A stretch of 9,447 nucleotides of DNA, taken from CAVZLD01 sp964522605. GTDB lineage: Bacteria > Planctomycetota > Planctomycetia > Pirellulales > Pirellulaceae. The stretch spans positions 1 through 9,447 of the forward strand of contig CAZFWV010000264.1 in assembly GCA_964522605.1 (NCBI GenBank). The letters run 5' to 3'. This document shows, piece after piece, positions 5,513 to 9,447 of this stretch; the first letter of the stretch is position 1; each line of letters starts with the position of its first letter. The notes under the pieces were generated by a model. It did not search any database, had not been told where the DNA came from, and worked only from the letters and a program-made list of their open reading frames with translations. A program made the translations under genes and the position numbers.

Positions 5513-7234
5513 ATGCCGGTGCACAATTCTGACATCACCTCGACGCTCAATCTTCTTGCCGACTTGCTTGAGATCCAGGGAGCCAATGAGTTTCGCGTGC
5601 GCGCCTACCGCGAGGCGGCGCGCACCGTTGATGGGCTGCCCAGAGAACTCTCCGAGATGGTGTCTCAGGAGGAAGACTTGAGTCAATTACCTGGAATTGG
5701 CGAAAGCATGGCGGAAAAGATCGTCGAAATCGTGCACACGGGCGACCTGCAACAACTCGACAAGCTTACCAAGAAGCTACCGGGGGAACTAAGCGACCTG
5801 ATGTCACTTTCCGGTTTGGGTCCGAAGCGTGTGAGAAGGCTCCATGATGAGCTGGGAATTGACACGCTGGATGACTTGAACGCTGCCGCCCAAGCTGGCA
5901 AGGTGCACGAGCTAAGTGGTTTTGGTCAAAAGACGGAAGACAATCTGCTCCAAGAATTAAAGAAGCGGCGCGATGGGGATCAACGGCACCGCCGTACGGA
6001 CGTGGAGGAGATCGCGGACTCGCTTCTCGAGTACCTCAAAGGCATAGACGGGGTCAAGCAAGCCGTTATCGCAGGCAGTTATCGTCGTTGGCGTGAAACC
6101 GTGGGTGACTTGGATATTCTCGTGACGTGCAAGCGGGGAACGCCCGTAACGAAGAGCTTTACCGATTATGAAGATGTCGAAGAGGTCGTATCTCGGGGCA
6201 AGACGCGGTCCACCGTGCGGCTCCGATCCGGCCTCCAGGTCGATTTGCGCGTTGTGGCTGAGGTTTCGTATGGAGCGGCACTGCACTATTTCACGGGGTC
6301 AAAGGCACACAACATCGCCGTCCGAAAAATCGGTGTCGAGAAAGGGCTCAAGATCAACGAGTACGGTGCATTTCGTGGTGATGACCGGGTCGCCGGAAGA
6401 ACTGAGAAGGAAGTGTACGAGGAAGTGGGACTGACGTACGTCGAGCCCGAATTGCGGGAAGGCCGTGGAGAGATTGAAGCTTCAAAAGATGGCAACCTGC
6501 CAACGCTAGTCTCTCGTGAAGACATTCGTGGCGACCTGCACTGTCATACAAAGGCGAGTGATGGAAAGTACTCGTTGAGAGAGATGGTGAAGGCGGCCAA
6601 GGAACTCGGTTACGACTACTTGGCAATCACCGACCACTCGCAGCATCTGACGGTCGCCCAAGGACTAGATGCCAAGCGACTGCGTGAGCAAATAAAACAA
6701 ATCGATCAGCTCAACGAGGAGCTTACCGGAATCCGGCTATTGAAGGGAATCGAATGTGATATCCTCGAGGACGGTACTCTCGATTTAGAAGATGAAGTCC
6801 TGGCAGATTTGGATGTCGTCGTTTGTTCTGTCCATTCGAAGTTCGATTTGTCGGCGAAAAAGCAGACAGAACGGGTGATTCGTGCAATGGACAACCGGCA
6901 TATGAACATCTTGGCTCACCCGACGGGCCGAATGATCGGCCGTCGCGAGCCTCACGAACTTGACATTGAGCGTGCGATCGAGGCGGCGCTGGAGCGCGGG
7001 TGCTTCCTGGAGTTGAACGCTCAACCAGACCGACTCGATCTCAACGATATTCATTGTAAGCTGGCCCGAGATCGGGGACTGAAGCTTGCCGTGTCAACAG
7101 ATTCTCATACGACGACCGCGCTGGAGAACATTCGGTATGGGGTCGCTCAGGCACGGCGGGGTTGGCTGGAAACAAGCGACGTGCTCAATACGCGCAGTTG
7201 GGCCGACCTGAAAAAGTTGCTGAAGCGAAACTAA
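5513..7234 (+). CDS. polX: DNA polymerase/3'-5' exonuclease PolX
   Basis: 573 residues, the normal size for bacterial family X polymerases with a PHP domain. Helix-hairpin-helix motifs sit near 57-72 (LPGIGESMAEKI), 97-112 (LSGLGPKRVRRL) and 133-147 (LSGFGQKTEDNLL). The nucleotidyltransferase palm has GSYRRWRETVGDLDILV, with metal-binding Asp199 and Asp201 and the third Asp244 (QVDLRV). The C-terminal PHP domain keeps all nine expected metal ligands: His343, His345, Asp350, His375, Glu414, His441, His469, Asp530 and His532. Both activities should therefore work. Known relatives fill short gaps and remove 3' ends or open AP sites during base-excision repair in the cytoplasm. The start at 5513 follows a GTGAGGG-like ribosome site and matches the family N-terminus (a helical domain with FRVRAYREAARTV). 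The ligase gene starts 6 nt after the stop, so the two form an operon. Confidence 0.97.
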   Translation: MPVHNSDITSTLNLLADLLEIQGANEFRVRAYREAARTVDGLPRELSEMVSQEEDLSQLPGIGESMAEKIVEIVHTGDLQQLDKLTKKLPGELSDLMSLSGLGPKRVRRLHDELGIDTLDDLNAAAQAGKVHELSGFGQKTEDNLLQELKKRRDGDQRHRRTDVEEIADSLLEYLKGIDGVKQAVIAGSYRRWRETVGDLDILVTCKRGTPVTKSFTDYEDVEEVVSRGKTRSTVRLRSGLQVDLRVVAEVSYGAALHYFTGSKAHNIAVRKIGVEKGLKINEYGAFRGDDRVAGRTEKEVYEEVGLTYVEPELREGRGEIEASKDGNLPTLVSREDIRGDLHCHTKASDGKYSLREMVKAAKELGYDYLAITDHSQHLTVAQGLDAKRLREQIKQIDQLNEELTGIRLLKGIECDILEDGTLDLEDEVLADLDVVVCSVHSKFDLSAKKQTERVIRAMDNRHMNILAHPTGRMIGRREPHELDIERAIEAALERGCFLELNAQPDRLDLNDIHCKLARDRGLKLAVSTDSHTTTALENIRYGVAQARRGWLETSDVLNTRSWADLKKLLKRN

Positions 7235-7240
7235 GGATCC

Positions 7241-9313
7241 ATGTCCGAGAAAGATTTCCGACATCATCCCGACACGAATTTCGAAAACGTCAGCGACCTG
7301 TCGAAGGATGACGCAAGGGATGAAGTCGAGGCGCTACGCGATGGCATCCGGTACCATGACCATCTCTATTACGTTGAGAATGATCCGGAGCTGTCCGATG
7401 CCGTATATGACAAACTTTTTCGCCGATTGCAGGAGCTGGAAGAAGCGTTTCCCGAGTTCCGCTCCAAGAACTCGCCGACGCGACGCATCGGAGCCAAGCC
7501 GGTAGATGAACTTAAACGTGTAGATCACGCCGCTCCGTTGCTGAGTCTGCACGCTGTAATTGAAGCCGACGAGGTCGGCTCGTTTTGGGATACGGTTCAA
7601 TCTGCAACGAAGAAGCAAAAGGTAGAGGTCGTCGTCGAGCCAAAGTTCGACGGTGTTTCCGTCGAGGTGATCTATCACGACGGCGAATATGTTCGCGGTG
7701 CCACGCGCGGTGATGGTCAAACTGGTGAAGAGATCACGGATCATCTGCGAACCATTCGCACGTTGCCGCTTCGACTGAAGGAGGATGGCGCGACGATACC
7801 GAAACAATTGGCCGTTCGAGGCGAAGTATTCCTGCCGAAGGCTGCGTTTCAGGAGTTGAATCGTGACCGCGTCGAGAAGGGGGATGAGCCTTTCGCGAAT
7901 CCGCGGAATGCAGCCGCTGGCACTTTGAGACGGCTGGATCCGTCCAAAGTGGCGGAACGACCATTGGATATCGTCTTCTACGACATCCTGAGCGCACAAG
8001 GTATATCGTTCGAGACGCACTGGGAGGAACTCGAGAAGCTAGGACAATGGGGATTGAAAACCGACCAGCACAATCGGCAGGTGTCGTCGAAAAATAAGCT
8101 TTCCAAATACCATCAACGCATGGCGGAACAGCGAGAGGAGCTTCCCTATGAAATCGACGGAATTGTGATTAAGGCAGATCCATTGGAGATCCAGCGACGA
8201 CTCGGCGAGAGAGATCGAAGTCCGCGCTGGGCGATTGCCTGGAAGTTCGAGCCCCGGCAGGAGCATACGCAATTGAGACAGATTGTGGTCCAGGTCGGAA
8301 GGACCGGAATTCTGACACCTGTTGCTCTCCTTGAACCGGTTGATGTTGGAGGAGTGACCATCAGCCGAGCAACTTTGCACAATGCCGACGAGGTCCAACG
8401 GAAAGATATTCGATCTGGGGATCGAGTTCGTATCGCGCGGGCTGGAGATGTCATTCCAGAAGTCGTTGAACGGATCAAGCAACCCGGACGCAAACGCTCC
8501 GCACCATTCTCCATGCCCAAGCATTGTCCGGTGTGCGGTACCAAAGTCGTGCACGAGGGAGCATATTACCGATGTCCCGCCGGATATTCCTGCCCACCCC
8601 AATTGATCGGGCATATCGAGCATTATGCCTCGCAACAAGCAATCGATATTGACGGGTTGGGACACGAGACTGCCAAGGAGCTGGTTGACAGCGAGCTGGT
8701 CAAGACACTGCCCGACATCTATGCGCTGTCCGTCGATGATTTGCGACAACTCTCACATTTCGCGGGGAAAAAATCAGAGAAGCTGCAGGAGGAGATTCAG
8801 GAGACAAAGCGTCCGAAACTTGATCGGTTTCTGTTTGGCCTGGGGATTCGTCACGTTGGGCGACGGATCGCAAGAGTGCTTGCGGACGAGTTTGGCTCGC
8901 TTGACAGTTTGCGGTCGGCGAGCCGGGCCGATTTGGAGGATGTGTCGGAAATTGGCCCGGAAATCGCTCGCAGCGTGAATAGCTTCTTTCAAGAGTCGGA
9001 AACAAAGTCAATTCTGGATCGGTTCCGCGAGTTAGGAGTGAAGGTCCGGACCGTGAAAAGCTCCTCCGGCAATCAGCCGTTGAGCGAAAAGACGTTCGTC
9101 TTTACAGGACGATTGGAGCATTTCACCAGAGAAGAGGCGCAGAGACACGTCGAAGAATTGGGAGGCCGGGCGACTTCCAGCGTGAGTGGCGAGACCGACT
9201 TCGTTGTTGTAGGCGAGGATCCCGGAAAGAAGCTGGACGAAGCAAAAGAAAATGATGTCGAGATCTTAGACGAGCGGCAGTTTCAGAAGATGATTGCCCG
9301 GAAATCGGGCTGA
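7241..9313 (+). CDS. ligA: NAD+-dependent DNA ligase LigA
   Basis: 690 residues, close to usual LigA length. Domain Ia: YHDHLYYVENDPELSDAVYD (about 38-57) and SPTRRIG. Adenylation domain: catalytic Lys135 in VEPKFDGVSVEV, RGATRGDGQTGE, RGEVFLP, NPRNAAAGTLRRLDP, EIDGIVIK and PRWAIAWKFEP. OB fold: VGRTGILTPVALLEPV and SRATLHN. A four-Cys zinc finger uses Cys429, 432, 445 and 451. Helix-hairpin-helix repeats follow (about 460-605) and a BRCT domain ends the protein (about 612-690, KTFVFTGRLEHFT and ELGGRATSSVS). It seals 5'-phosphate nicks through a ligase-AMP intermediate made from NAD+. Odd points: SLHAVIEADE replaces the common SLDNAFSEEE, and KFDG replaces KIDG/KLDG, so it may be a diverged or second LigA. 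The ribosome site AAGGA (7233-7237) overlaps the polX stop and sits only 3 nt from ATG, which suggests coupled translation. Confidence 0.97.
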   Translation: MSEKDFRHHPDTNFENVSDLSKDDARDEVEALRDGIRYHDHLYYVENDPELSDAVYDKLFRRLQELEEAFPEFRSKNSPTRRIGAKPVDELKRVDHAAPLLSLHAVIEADEVGSFWDTVQSATKKQKVEVVVEPKFDGVSVEVIYHDGEYVRGATRGDGQTGEEITDHLRTIRTLPLRLKEDGATIPKQLAVRGEVFLPKAAFQELNRDRVEKGDEPFANPRNAAAGTLRRLDPSKVAERPLDIVFYDILSAQGISFETHWEELEKLGQWGLKTDQHNRQVSSKNKLSKYHQRMAEQREELPYEIDGIVIKADPLEIQRRLGERDRSPRWAIAWKFEPRQEHTQLRQIVVQVGRTGILTPVALLEPVDVGGVTISRATLHNADEVQRKDIRSGDRVRIARAGDVIPEVVERIKQPGRKRSAPFSMPKHCPVCGTKVVHEGAYYRCPAGYSCPPQLIGHIEHYASQQAIDIDGLGHETAKELVDSELVKTLPDIYALSVDDLRQLSHFAGKKSEKLQEEIQETKRPKLDRFLFGLGIRHVGRRIARVLADEFGSLDSLRSASRADLEDVSEIGPEIARSVNSFFQESETKSILDRFRELGVKVRTVKSSSGNQPLSEKTFVFTGRLEHFTREEAQRHVEELGGRATSSVSGETDFVVVGEDPGKKLDEAKENDVEILDERQFQKMIARKSG

Positions 9314-9333
9314 CGAGGCGCCGTCATGCAGGC

Positions 9334-9354
9334 GGGTTAGAAGGGTTAGAAGGG
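9334..9354. repeat. Short tandem repeat at the end of the minus-strand gene
   Basis: Two copies of GGGTTAGAA (9334-9342 and 9343-9351) plus a partial third (GGG). Read on the minus strand, each copy supplies a TAA stop in the same frame, so the gene ends with two stops three codons apart. The region lies between the convergent ends of ligA and the unknown gene. Confidence 0.7.
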
Positions 9355-9447
9355 ATCGACTCGTCGCGAAAGCTCTCGCAAGTACCGTCGCGCGCGCTGA
9401 GCCCCGTCAAGAATCGCCTGATGATCATCCTGCCCGGCGGCTTCTTC
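9346..9447 (-). CDS. C-terminal end of an unrecognised gene (runs off the window edge)
   Basis: The minus frame is open from the window edge for 33 codons to TAA at 9346-9348. It encodes EEAAGQDDHQAILDG followed by AQRARRYLRELSRRVDPF. The Arg-rich amphipathic helix and codon choice look like a real protein end, but I do not recognise the family. It converges on ligA with a 32-nt gap. The alternative is a chance open frame at a contig edge. Confidence 0.5.
   Translation of the reverse strand, partial: EEAAGQDDHQAILDGAQRARRYLRELSRRVDPF

Noticed and set aside
9311..9326. TGACG...CGTCA hairpin overlapping the ligA stop
   Set aside because: Five-bp stem without a U-tract; likely chance.

Overview
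The window looks like a piece of a planctomycete genome (Pirellulales-like), probably a draft or metagenome scaffold. The signs are a secreted acidic protein with a Cys-rich block, a secreted PDZ protein with a Pro/Tyr-rich tail, and a GC-rich palindrome whose translation gives the EGEAPAEP / GSAGASPS motifs that I remember from many planctomycete hypothetical proteins. The taxonomic call is an inference; there is no rRNA or marker phylogeny here. Two runs of exactly 100 N (2272-2371 and 5153-5252) are scaffold placeholders. Each has removed part of a gene.

Layout. 1-484 (+): the C-terminal end of a dihydrolipoamide-dehydrogenase-family flavoprotein. 598-897 (-): a small MTH1187/YqgV-type thiamine-binding protein. 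966-1784 (-): a secreted acidic, Cys-rich protein on the same strand. 1785-2271: no convincing gene. After the first gap, 2374-2478 (+) is the last 34 codons of a probable aconitase-type hydratase, followed by a secreted PDZ protein (2581-3528, +). A long palindromic repeat (3559-3667) separates it from a convergent minus-strand pair: a short putative lipoprotein (4207-4404) and a glycine-zipper DUF1269/general-stress-17M-like protein (3672-4196). 4405-5118 is non-coding as far as I can see, apart from a 9-11 bp inverted repeat upstream of a superoxide dismutase gene. The start and end of that gene are present but its middle lies in the second gap.

The right half is a tight two-gene repair operon: DNA polymerase/3'-5' exonuclease X (5513-7234) and, 6 nt later, an NAD+-dependent DNA ligase (7241-9313). 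Together they supply end cleaning, short-gap filling and nick sealing, the last steps of base-excision or gap repair. A minus-strand gene of unknown function enters from the right edge and ends at 9346.

I found no CRISPR array, tRNA, rRNA, transposase or phage gene, and no strong candidate for a wholly new system. The best second-look items are the palindrome, the polX-ligA pair with its divergent ligase, the Cys-rich exported protein, the small lipoprotein/DUF1269 pair, and the gap-split sod gene.
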